Assembly: GCA_020853135.1 (NCBI GenBank)
Contig: JADYZO010000078.1
Coordinates: forward strand, 1 to 54,591
Direction of reading: 5' to 3'
Source: Gammaproteobacteria bacterium
GTDB taxonomy: Bacteria > Pseudomonadota > Gammaproteobacteria > Steroidobacterales > GCA-2729495
DNA: 54,591 nt
Both the position numbers and the translations under genes were made by a program. Below, piece by piece: positions 48,972 through 54,591 of this stretch. The notes beneath the pieces were generated by a model. It was not told the DNA's origin, ran no database searches, and saw nothing but the letters and a program-made list of their open reading frames with translations. Each line of letters opens with the position of its first letter. Positions within the stretch are counted from its first letter, which is position 1.

Positions 48972-50318
48972 ATGGACAGCCATCCGTCAGCACCCGCCTG
49001 GTCCCCCGCGAGCTGGCAGGCCCGCAGGGTCACCCAGATGCCGGCCTATCGCGATGCGGCCGCGCTCGCGGACGCCCTGGCGCAGCTTGCCCAGCTGCCG
49101 CCGCTGGTCACCAGCTGGGAGATCGAGGCGCTCAAGGGCCGCCTGGCTCTGGCCCAGCAAGGCCGGGCCTTCGTCCTGCAGGGCGGGGACTGCGCCGAGA
49201 CCTTCGCCGACTGCACCTCGGAGAACATCGTCCAGAAGCTGAAGATCCTGCTGCAGATGAGCGTGGTGATCGCGGCGGGGCTGAAGCGGCCGGTCGTGCG
49301 CGTGGGGCGCATCGCCGGGCAGTATGCCAAGCCCCGCTCGGAGGACATGGAGACCCGCGAGGGGCGCGTGTTGCCGAGCTATCGCGGCGACCTGGTGAAT
49401 CGCAACGCCTTCACCGCCGAGGACCGCGAGCCCGACCCGGCGCTGATGCTGCGCGGCTACGAGCGCGCGGCCCTGACGCTGAACTTCGTGCGCGGGCTCA
49501 TCGACGGCGGCTTTGCCGACATCCACCACCCGGAGAACTGGGACCTGGATTTCGTCAGCCATTCGCCCATGGCGGATCGCTACCGCGAGGTGGTGCGCCG
49601 GGTGACCGATGCGATGGCCTTCTTCGAGTCGGTCACCGGGCAGACGATCGACGACGGACGGCGGATCGACTTCTACGCCTCGCACGAGGGGCTGAACCTC
49701 TGCTACGAACAGGCGCAGACCCGCTGGCTCCGGCATCGCAGCCGCTGGTATGACCTGACCACGCACTATCCCTGGATCGGCGCACGCACCGCGGCGCTGG
49801 ACGGCTCCCACGTGGAGTTCTTCCGCGGGGTGGCCAACCCGGTCAGCGTGAAGATCGGGCCGGCCACGACGCCCGATGAGCTGTGCCGCCTGGCCGGGGT
49901 GCTCAACCCCGGCAACGAGCCGGGCCGCCTCACCTTCATCCACCGCCTGGGCGCACAGCGGATCGATGCGCTGCTGCCGGCGATGATCCGGGCGGTGCGC
50001 GCGGCCGGCGCCGGCGTGCTCTGGGTCTGCGATCCCATGCACGGCAACACCGAGGTGCTCGGCTCGGGCATCAAGACACGGCGCTTCGACCGCATCCTCG
50101 AGGAGCTCGAAGCCGCGTTCCGCATCCACGCGGAGCAGGGGAGCCAGCTCGGTGGCGTGCACCTCGAGCTGACCGGGGATCATGTCACCGAGTGCATCGG
50201 TGGTGCCCGCGGCCTGACCGAGCAGGACCTGCACCGCGCCTACCGCAGCCAGGTCGATCCGCGCCTGAACTACGAGCAGGCGCTGGAAGTCGCCATGCGC
50301 ATCGCCGACCGCGGCTGA
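48972..50318 (+). CDS. Class II DAHP synthase
   Basis: The 448-residue enzyme condenses PEP and erythrose-4-phosphate at the entry of aromatic biosynthesis. It belongs to the plant-like class II, seen by FVLQGGDCAETFADCT, VVRVGRIAGQYAKPRS, LPSYRGDLVN, HEGLNLCYEQAQTR and CDPMHGNT, and is unrelated in sequence to E. coli AroF/G/H. Metal ligands include the cysteine in GGDCAE and the histidine in DPMHGN. No Shine-Dalgarno precedes the ATG; a TAGAAT box lies 9 nt upstream. Confidence 0.96.
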   Translation: MDSHPSAPAWSPASWQARRVTQMPAYRDAAALADALAQLAQLPPLVTSWEIEALKGRLALAQQGRAFVLQGGDCAETFADCTSENIVQKLKILLQMSVVIAAGLKRPVVRVGRIAGQYAKPRSEDMETREGRVLPSYRGDLVNRNAFTAEDREPDPALMLRGYERAALTLNFVRGLIDGGFADIHHPENWDLDFVSHSPMADRYREVVRRVTDAMAFFESVTGQTIDDGRRIDFYASHEGLNLCYEQAQTRWLRHRSRWYDLTTHYPWIGARTAALDGSHVEFFRGVANPVSVKIGPATTPDELCRLAGVLNPGNEPGRLTFIHRLGAQRIDALLPAMIRAVRAAGAGVLWVCDPMHGNTEVLGSGIKTRRFDRILEELEAAFRIHAEQGSQLGGVHLELTGDHVTECIGGARGLTEQDLHRAYRSQVDPRLNYEQALEVAMRIADRG

Positions 50319-50321
50319 AGC

Positions 50322-51011
50322 GTGGCCAGCCCGCCGATCACGCCGGAAGGCACGACGTTCAGCGCGGATTGCACGCGCTGCCCGCGGCTGGCGGACTTCC
50401 TGCAGGAGACGCGCCGGAAGCACCCCGCCTATCACGCGCGCCCGGTGGCGTCCTTCGGTGATCCTGCAGCGCGGCTGCTCGTTGTCGGGCTGGCGCCCGG
50501 CCTGCACGGTGCCAATGCCACCGGGCGCCCCTTCACCGGCGACCATGCCGGCCTGCTGCTGTACGCGACCCTGCATGCCTTTGGCTTTGCCAGCGCACCG
50601 CTCAGCAGCTCGGCAACCGACGGGCTGGTGCTGCGGGATTGCCGCATCACCAACGCCGTGCGCTGCGTGCCGCCGCAGAACCGGCCGCTGCCGGCCGAGG
50701 TGCGCAACTGCAATGCCTTCCTGCGCGGGGAGCTGGCGATGTTGCCGGCGGATGGCCTGGTCCTGGCACTCGGTGCCATCGCGCACGGCGCCACGCTGCG
50801 CGCGCTGGGGCTCAAGGCCTCGAGCGCAGCGTTCGGCCACCACCGCTGCCACCTCCTGCCGGGCGGGCTGCGGCTGTTCGACAGCTACCACTGCAGCCGC
50901 TACAACACCCAGACCCGGCGGCTGACGCCGGCCATGTTCCACGAGGTCTTTGCCGCCATCCGTGCCGAACTGGACGGGGCGGATGCCCCGGCCCATGACC
51001 GCCGCGTTTGA
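50322..51011 (+). CDS. Type 5 (UDGb-like) uracil-DNA glycosylase
   Basis: The 229-residue protein matches Fe-S uracil-DNA glycosylases of family 5, which excise uracil and related bases. Motif 1 is GLAPGLHGANATGRPFTGD, with Ala at the position that is Asp in family 4. The C-terminal motif is SYHCSRYN, where the usual HPS is HCS. Cluster ligands are CTRC near the N-terminus and NAVRCVPPQN. It starts with GTG 3 bp after the DAHP synthase stop and overlaps uvrC by 17 bp, forming a DNA-repair pair. Confidence 0.85.
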   Translation: MASPPITPEGTTFSADCTRCPRLADFLQETRRKHPAYHARPVASFGDPAARLLVVGLAPGLHGANATGRPFTGDHAGLLLYATLHAFGFASAPLSSSATDGLVLRDCRITNAVRCVPPQNRPLPAEVRNCNAFLRGELAMLPADGLVLALGAIAHGATLRALGLKASSAAFGHHRCHLLPGGLRLFDSYHCSRYNTQTRRLTPAMFHEVFAAIRAELDGADAPAHDRRV

Positions 51012-52821
51012 TGCCGCGGAATTCCTCCGCACGCTGACCCACCGGCCGGGGGTCTACCGCATGCTCGATGCCGAGGGCAGGGTGCTCTACGTCGGCAAGG
51101 CGCGCGACCTGCGCCGGCGCGTCGGCAGCTACTTCGGCAGCCGCCCGCAGGATGCCAAGACCACCACGCTGCTGCGCGCGGTGGCGGGCATGGACGTGAC
51201 GGTCACCGCGACCGAGCAGGAGGCATTGCTCCTCGAGTACAACCTCATCAAGGAGCACAGGCCGCGTTTCAACGTGGTGCTGCGCGATGACAAGAGCTAC
51301 CCCTACATCCACGTGACCACCGGCCAGGAGTTCCCGCGCTTCGAATTCCATCGTGGCAGCCGCAGCGGTGGCGGCCGCTACTTCGGGCCGTTCCCGGGTG
51401 CCGGTGCCGTGCGCGAGACGCTGCAGCAGATCCAGAAGCTGTTCCGCGTGCGCCAGTGCACCGATTCGTTCTTCGCCAACCGCAGCAGGCCCTGCCTGCA
51501 ATACCAGATCCAGCGCTGCACGGCGCCCTGCGTCGGGCTGGTCAGCGCGGACGACTATCGCCGCGACGTGGAGGATGCCATCCGGTTCATCGAGGGGCGC
51601 GGCGCGGACGTGCTCGATGCGCTGGTGACGCGGATGGAGGCGAGCGCGGCGCAACTGGACTACGAGCGTGCCGCGCGGTACCGCGACCAGATCGCCGCCA
51701 TCCGGCACGTGCAGCAGCAGCAGGCCATCGACAGCGGCGGTGAAACCGACCTCGATGCGCTCGCGCTGGCGCAGGAGCAGGGACAGTATTGCGTGGCCGT
51801 GCTGATGATCCGCGGCGGGCGGGTGCTGGGCAGCCGGACGCTGTTCCCGCGCACCGCGGCGGGCACCTCCGCGGCGGAGGTGCTGCCGGCCTTCATCGTC
51901 CAGCACTACCTCGGCCAGCCGCCACCACCGGAGATCCTCGTGTCCGGGCCGGTCGAGGATGCCCCGCTGCTCGGACAGATGCTCGGCGCGCAGGCCGGCC
52001 ACCCGGTGGCGCTGCGCCAGCGGGTGCGCGGCCGGCGCCGGCGCTGGATCGAGATGGCGCTCGGCAATGCCCGGGCGGCCGCGCGGACCCGCGCCGCGGC
52101 GGCCGCGACCCTGCAGGAACAGCTCGGACAGCTCGCCGAAGCACTCGCCCTGCCCGCGGTGCCCGGGCGCCTGGAGTGCTTCGACATCAGCCACACCCAG
52201 GGCGGGGAGACGGTGGCGTCCTGCGTGGTGTTCAATGCGAGCGGGCCGGCCCGGGCGGATTACCGGCGCTACAACATCCGTGGCGGGGTGGGCGGGGACG
52301 ACTATGCGGCCCTGGCGGAGGCGGTGGCGCGGCGCTTCGCGCGCGGGAAGGCCGCCGGGGCGGTACTGCCGGATCTCCTGCTGGTGGATGGCGGGCGCGC
52401 GCAGCTGGCGCGTGTGGGCGAAGTCCTCGAGGAGCTCGGGCTGGGTTCGCTGCCGCTCTTCTCGATCGCCAAGGGGGAGGGGCGGCGGGCCTCCGCGGAC
52501 CGCATCTTCCGCCCGGGCGATGGCGCAGCGCTCGCCCTGCCGGCCGACAGCCCGGCGATGCACCTGCTGCAGCAGCTGCGTGACGAGGCGCACCGCTTCG
52601 CGCTGACCGGGCATCGCCAGCGGCGGGCACGCCGGCAGGCCGGCTCCCTGCTGGAGGACATCCCCGGCCTCGGGCCGCGGCGCCGCCGCGCGCTGCTGCA
52701 GCACTTCGGCGGGCTGCAGGGGATCGCCCGGGCGGGGGTCGAGGACCTCGCGACCACGGCGGGCGTCAGCCGCACGCTGGCCGCGCGGATCTATGCGCGC
52801 CTGCATGACGATGCGGGCTGA
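50995..52821 (+). CDS. uvrC: Excinuclease ABC subunit C
   Basis: UvrC makes both incisions in nucleotide excision repair. The 608-residue protein (E. coli 610) has the GIY-YIG nuclease domain (GVYRMLDAEGRVLYVGKARD, about 15-34), a Cys-rich part (FFANRSRPCLQYQIQRCTAPC), a UVR motif (DYERAARYRDQI), the RNase H-like nuclease domain (LECFDISHTQGGETVASCV, LLLVDGGRAQL) and a tandem HhH tail. ATG at 50995 is chosen; ATG at 50983 is possible. It precedes pgsA, as in E. coli. Confidence 0.96.
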   Translation: MTAAFDAAEFLRTLTHRPGVYRMLDAEGRVLYVGKARDLRRRVGSYFGSRPQDAKTTTLLRAVAGMDVTVTATEQEALLLEYNLIKEHRPRFNVVLRDDKSYPYIHVTTGQEFPRFEFHRGSRSGGGRYFGPFPGAGAVRETLQQIQKLFRVRQCTDSFFANRSRPCLQYQIQRCTAPCVGLVSADDYRRDVEDAIRFIEGRGADVLDALVTRMEASAAQLDYERAARYRDQIAAIRHVQQQQAIDSGGETDLDALALAQEQGQYCVAVLMIRGGRVLGSRTLFPRTAAGTSAAEVLPAFIVQHYLGQPPPPEILVSGPVEDAPLLGQMLGAQAGHPVALRQRVRGRRRRWIEMALGNARAAARTRAAAAATLQEQLGQLAEALALPAVPGRLECFDISHTQGGETVASCVVFNASGPARADYRRYNIRGGVGGDDYAALAEAVARRFARGKAAGAVLPDLLLVDGGRAQLARVGEVLEELGLGSLPLFSIAKGEGRRASADRIFRPGDGAALALPADSPAMHLLQQLRDEAHRFALTGHRQRRARRQAGSLLEDIPGLGPRRRRALLQHFGGLQGIARAGVEDLATTAGVSRTLAARIYARLHDDAG

Positions 52822-52849
52822 AAGCACTGCCCGCGCGGCCCGCAGGGGC

Positions 52850-52855
52850 TAAAAT
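52850..52855 (+). promoter_or_regulatory. pgsA -10 element, leaderless start
   Basis: TAAAAT is flanked by GGGGC and GCCCC and ends 9 nt before the pgsA ATG. No Shine-Dalgarno is present, so transcription probably starts within 1-3 nt of the ATG. Confidence 0.45.
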
Positions 52856-52864
52856 GCCCCGACC

Positions 52865-53461
52865 ATGCAGCCCGAGACCACCACGGACACGCGTCATTAC
52901 CCGCAGTTCAACGTCGCCACGGCGCTGACCTGGCTGCGCATCGCCGCCATACCGGCGGTGGCGGTGGTCTTCTACTGGCCGGGACAGTGGTCGAAGCCCC
53001 TGTCCTGCCTGGTGTTCACGCTGGCCGGGCTGACCGACCTGCTCGATGGCTACCTGGCGCGCCGCCTGGGGCAGACGTCGAAATTCGGCGCCTTCCTCGA
53101 CCCGGTGGCCGACAAGCTCATGGTGGCGGTGGCGCTGATCCTGCTCGTGCAGGCCGATCCGCGCATCGTCATCGCCCTGGTGGCGGCCATCATCATCGGG
53201 CGGGAAATCGCGGTGTCGGCGCTGCGCGAGTGGATGGCGGAACTCGGCGCCCGCAGCCGGGTGGCGGTCTCGGGCATCGGCAAGGCCAAGACCACCATGC
53301 AGATGATCGGCCTGGGCGCCATGCTGTACACCCACGACCTGTACGGGGTGCCGGTGTACGACATCGGCCTGGCCCTGCTGATCGTCGCCGCGGGCATCAC
53401 CGTCTGGTCGATGGTGGGCTACATCAAGGCCGCCTGGCCGGGGCCGGCCGGCGAATCCTGA
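52865..53461 (+). CDS. pgsA: CDP-diacylglycerol-glycerol-3-phosphate 3-phosphatidyltransferase
   Basis: PgsA makes phosphatidylglycerophosphate, the committed step to phosphatidylglycerol and cardiolipin. The 198-residue integral membrane protein has the CDP-alcohol phosphotransferase motif complete in DLLDGYLARRLG and FGAFLDPVADK (D..DG..AR........G...D...D, about 57-80) and several membrane helices. A 13-residue polar N-terminus precedes NVATALTWLRI. Its position after uvrC and before tRNA-Gly/Cys/Leu matches E. coli. Confidence 0.95.
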   Translation: MQPETTTDTRHYPQFNVATALTWLRIAAIPAVAVVFYWPGQWSKPLSCLVFTLAGLTDLLDGYLARRLGQTSKFGAFLDPVADKLMVAVALILLVQADPRIVIALVAAIIIGREIAVSALREWMAELGARSRVAVSGIGKAKTTMQMIGLGAMLYTHDLYGVPVYDIGLALLIVAAGITVWSMVGYIKAAWPGPAGES

Positions 53462-53469
53462 GCGCTTCC

Positions 53470-53497
53470 TTGACAGCGCGGCGCACGCCGATACCAT
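53470..53497 (+). promoter_or_regulatory. Promoter for the tRNA cluster
   Basis: Consensus TTGACA (53470-53475), 16 bp, TACCAT (53492-53497), just after the pgsA stop codon and 16 bp before tRNA-Gly. It is the only consensus -35 hexamer properly paired with a -10 box on the plus strand of the window. Confidence 0.65.
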
Positions 53498-53513
53498 ATG
53501 GCGCTCTCGTGAG

Positions 53514-53589
53514 GCGGGAATAGCTCAGTTGGTAGAGCGCAACCTTGCCAAGGTTGAGGTCGCCGGTTCGAGCCCGGTTTCCCGCTCCA
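53514..53589 (+). tRNA. tRNA-Gly (GCC)
   Basis: A 76-nt cloverleaf with acceptor GCGGGAA/TTCCCGC, D-arm TAGCTCAGTTGGTAGAGC, anticodon GCC at 53547-53549, T-arm GTTCGAGCC and encoded CCA. Equivalent to E. coli glyW. Confidence 0.97.
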
Positions 53590-53700
53590 GAACCCCTCCA
53601 GGCACGGCAGGCCCTGGCGCCACAGCGGCCAGGCCGTGCTGCATGCGCGATCCCGCGGGCAGGCGCTGTGCTAGAGTGCGGGGCCGCACCAGCACGCCGG

Positions 53701-53774
53701 GGCTAGGTGGCAGAGTGGTCATGCAGCGGCCTGCAAAGCCGTGTACGCCGGTTCGATTCCGACCCTAGCCTCCA
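53701..53774 (+). tRNA. tRNA-Cys (GCA)
   Basis: A 74-nt cloverleaf with acceptor GGCTAGG/CCTAGCC, anticodon GCA at 53733-53735, T-loop TTCGATTC and encoded TCCA end. Equivalent to E. coli cysT. The 111-bp spacer before it holds an imperfect GC-rich hairpin (GCACGG...CCGTGC) but no gene. Confidence 0.97.
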
Positions 53775-53830
53775 CATCCGCCGCAGCCCCGCGGTGGTCT
53801 CCCGCGACCGATCCTGCTGGTGCCAGCCGT

Positions 53831-53916
53831 GCCCGGGTGGCGGAACTGGTAGACGCAGCGGACTTAAAATCCGCAGACCCGCAAGGGTCGTGCCGGTTCG
53901 ATTCCGGCCCCGGGCA
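53831..53916 (+). tRNA. tRNA-Leu (UAA)
   Basis: An 86-nt class II tRNA with acceptor GCCCGGG/CCCGGGC, anticodon TAA at 53865-53867, a long variable arm and T-loop TTCGATTC. The discriminator A is followed by GATG, so CCA is not encoded, unlike the two tRNAs upstream. Equivalent to E. coli leuZ. Confidence 0.96.
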
Positions 53917-54094
53917 GATGCCACCTCGGTGACGTCCCCCGCCGTGGTGTACGAGTGACGGGCTGAGCCGCCGGCGATCGTCGGCGGGGTTGAAGCCGGT
54001 CGGGCCGCCGGGACGGCGGCCATCGTGAGTTCTGGTTTAAGTTTGGGGTACCAGACATTGCCCTGAACCGGGAGAACACCACGATGACCACCAG
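53917..54094. other. Non-coding spacer before transposon debris
   Basis: No gene or clear terminator is seen after tRNA-Leu. A T/A-richer stretch at 54028-54055 (TTCTGGTTTAAGTTTGGGG) stands out and could be a transposon end. GGGAG followed by an ATG at 54084 looks like a gene start, but the frame runs into the reversed transposase and is not conserved-looking. Confidence 0.4.
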
Positions 54095-54096
54095 CC

Positions 54097-54138
54097 CTAT
54101 AGGCGCACCTGGTCCCGGCACACGCGTGCGCTCACCAT
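54097..54138 (-). pseudogene. Truncated IS3 OrfB start
   Basis: In the -1 frame relative to OrfA the sequence reads MVSARVCRDQVRL and stops. Intact IS407-group OrfB proteins begin with a similar MVS.. segment and run for about 270 residues. The rest of the transposase catalytic domain is missing, so this copy cannot transpose alone. Confidence 0.6.
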
Positions 54139-54395
54139 CTTGTTGCCGCCACCTCCTTCATGACCTCGAGCTCCAGATCCCGCTCGGCCACCAGCTTCTT
54201 CAGCCGCGCGTTCTCCTGCTCGAGGTGACGCAGGCGGCGCACATCGACCGCTTCGAGCTTGCCGAAGCGCTTGCGCCACAGGTAAATCGTCTGATCGCTG
54301 ATCCCGTGTTTCGTGGCCACCACCGCGACGGGCGTCGCGTCGGCCTCCCGCAGGATCTTCACCATCTGCTCTTCCAAGAATCGGGTCTTCTTCAT
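54132..54395 (-). CDS. IS3-family transposase OrfA
   Basis: The 87-residue protein has an N-terminal helix-turn-helix (FLEEQMVKILREADA, then KHGISDQTIYLWRKRFG) that would bind the element's ends, and a leucine-zipper-like helix (LRHLEQENARLKKLVAERDL, about 54-73). It ends in TRW like other IS407-type OrfA proteins. OrfB normally follows by a -1 frameshift, but here it is cut after 13 codons. Intact as a reading frame, but orphaned. Confidence 0.85.
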   Translation of the reverse strand: MKKTRFLEEQMVKILREADATPVAVVATKHGISDQTIYLWRKRFGKLEAVDVRRLRHLEQENARLKKLVAERDLELEVMKEVAATRW

Positions 54396-54410
54396 GGCTC
54401 CCTCGCTTGA

Positions 54411-54591
54411 CCCAGGGGAGCCATCCTCTCAAGAATCAGCTGGTCCGAAAATCGCCTGGCAGGTCAGGCGCAGCTGCTCGGACTGTGCCGTTCCTCGGTG
54501 TACTACCAGGCTGCGCCGGTCACGGCGGCGGACCTGGTGCTGATGCGACGCATCGACGAGCTGCACCTGGAGCTGCCCTTTGCGGGCAGCC
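54411..54591 (+). pseudogene. IS3-family transposase OrfB, partial at window edge
   Basis: From about 54441 the frame reads AQLLGLCRSSVYYQAAP and LMRRIDELHLELPFAGS, the N-terminus of IS3-type OrfB just before the rve integrase core. Its upstream part is lost (a stop lies at 54408-54410 and no start codon fits), and the 3' part lies beyond the window. It is opposite in direction to the OrfA beside it, so it belongs to a separate element. Confidence 0.75.

Larger units (their letters stand above)
54095..54591. mobile_element. Nested or rearranged IS3-family remnants
   Basis: A minus-strand OrfA with a cut-off OrfB lies head to head with a plus-strand OrfB of a different IS3 subgroup. The minus element ends abruptly near 54097, and its left end should lie between 54396 and about 54445. 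The plus element continues past the window edge. No complete terminal inverted repeats or target duplications could be identified. Confidence 0.6.

Noticed and set aside
54084-54410. Plus-strand protein across the reversed transposase
   Set aside because: Only the first few codons have a plausible start context; the remainder is the antisense of OrfA.

Overview
The window is about 54.6 kb of GC-rich chromosome, almost certainly from a gammaproteobacterium. The evidence is gene order: rimP-nusA-infB-rbfA-truB-rpsO-pnp, uvrC-pgsA-tRNA-Gly-tRNA-Cys-tRNA-Leu and mnmA/purB all match gammaproteobacterial synteny. A fused aspartokinase/homoserine dehydrogenase, a class II DAHP synthase, a DksA with a long Lys/Ala-rich N-terminus and tRNAs with encoded CCA suggest a lineage near the Xanthomonadales, Nevskiales or Steroidobacterales. 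That placement is inference. Most of the window is housekeeping DNA, with short accessory stretches between.

Layout. Positions 1-600 hold a compact small RNA with its own promoter and terminator, then a second promoter and a leader with two tandem intrinsic terminators in front of rimP. Positions 609-9091 are the transcription/translation operon rimP-nusA-infB-rbfA-truB-rpsO-pnp. Minus-strand phaR-like, dksA and queF follow, then smc-zipA-ligA on the plus strand. Positions 17513-20243 form an accessory island: two DUF6502-type genes flank a predicted exported DUF5666-like protein whose C-terminus is a 72-bp tandem repeat. After an unusual alpha/beta hydrolase comes an operon (21413-27481) of two formate-dehydrogenase-like subunits and a B12-dependent ribonucleotide reductase, then a DUF883/YqjE/YqjK membrane trio. 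Minus-strand genes for a CaiB-type CoA transferase, a methyltransferase, a P-loop NTPase and an HNH-fold protein lead to thrA-thrC-NERD. The rest is tatD-acnA, mnmA, a DUF7931-like gene, purB, fumC, a Nudix gene, mazG, slipin-nfeD, class II DAHP synthase, a type 5 uracil-DNA glycosylase, uvrC, pgsA and three tRNAs. The right edge is IS3-family transposon debris.

How the parts fit. The left block couples ribosome assembly, transcription elongation and RNA decay. NusA, encoded in this operon, is a termination factor, and in E. coli the same operon is controlled at leader terminators, so the double-terminator leader is probably a feedback device. smc-zipA-ligA serve chromosome segregation, division and ligation. 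thrA-thrC, DAHP synthase, purB, acnA and fumC are core metabolism.

Most interesting observations: (1) the DUF6502/DUF5666-repeat/DUF6502 island with a palindrome inside its promoter; (2) a small RNA whose hairpin presents an exact anti-Shine-Dalgarno CCUCC loop; (3) a rimP leader with mutually exclusive stems and two terminators; (4) at least six genes with a -10 box 6-10 nt before the start codon, suggesting routine leaderless transcription; (5) catalytic-site substitutions in an alpha/beta hydrolase (Ser to Asp), an HNH protein (His to Cys) and DksA (zinc ligands lost); (6) an NAD-type formate dehydrogenase lacking the His-Cys cluster and joined to nrdJ. All functional statements rest on reading motifs by eye; no database search was run.
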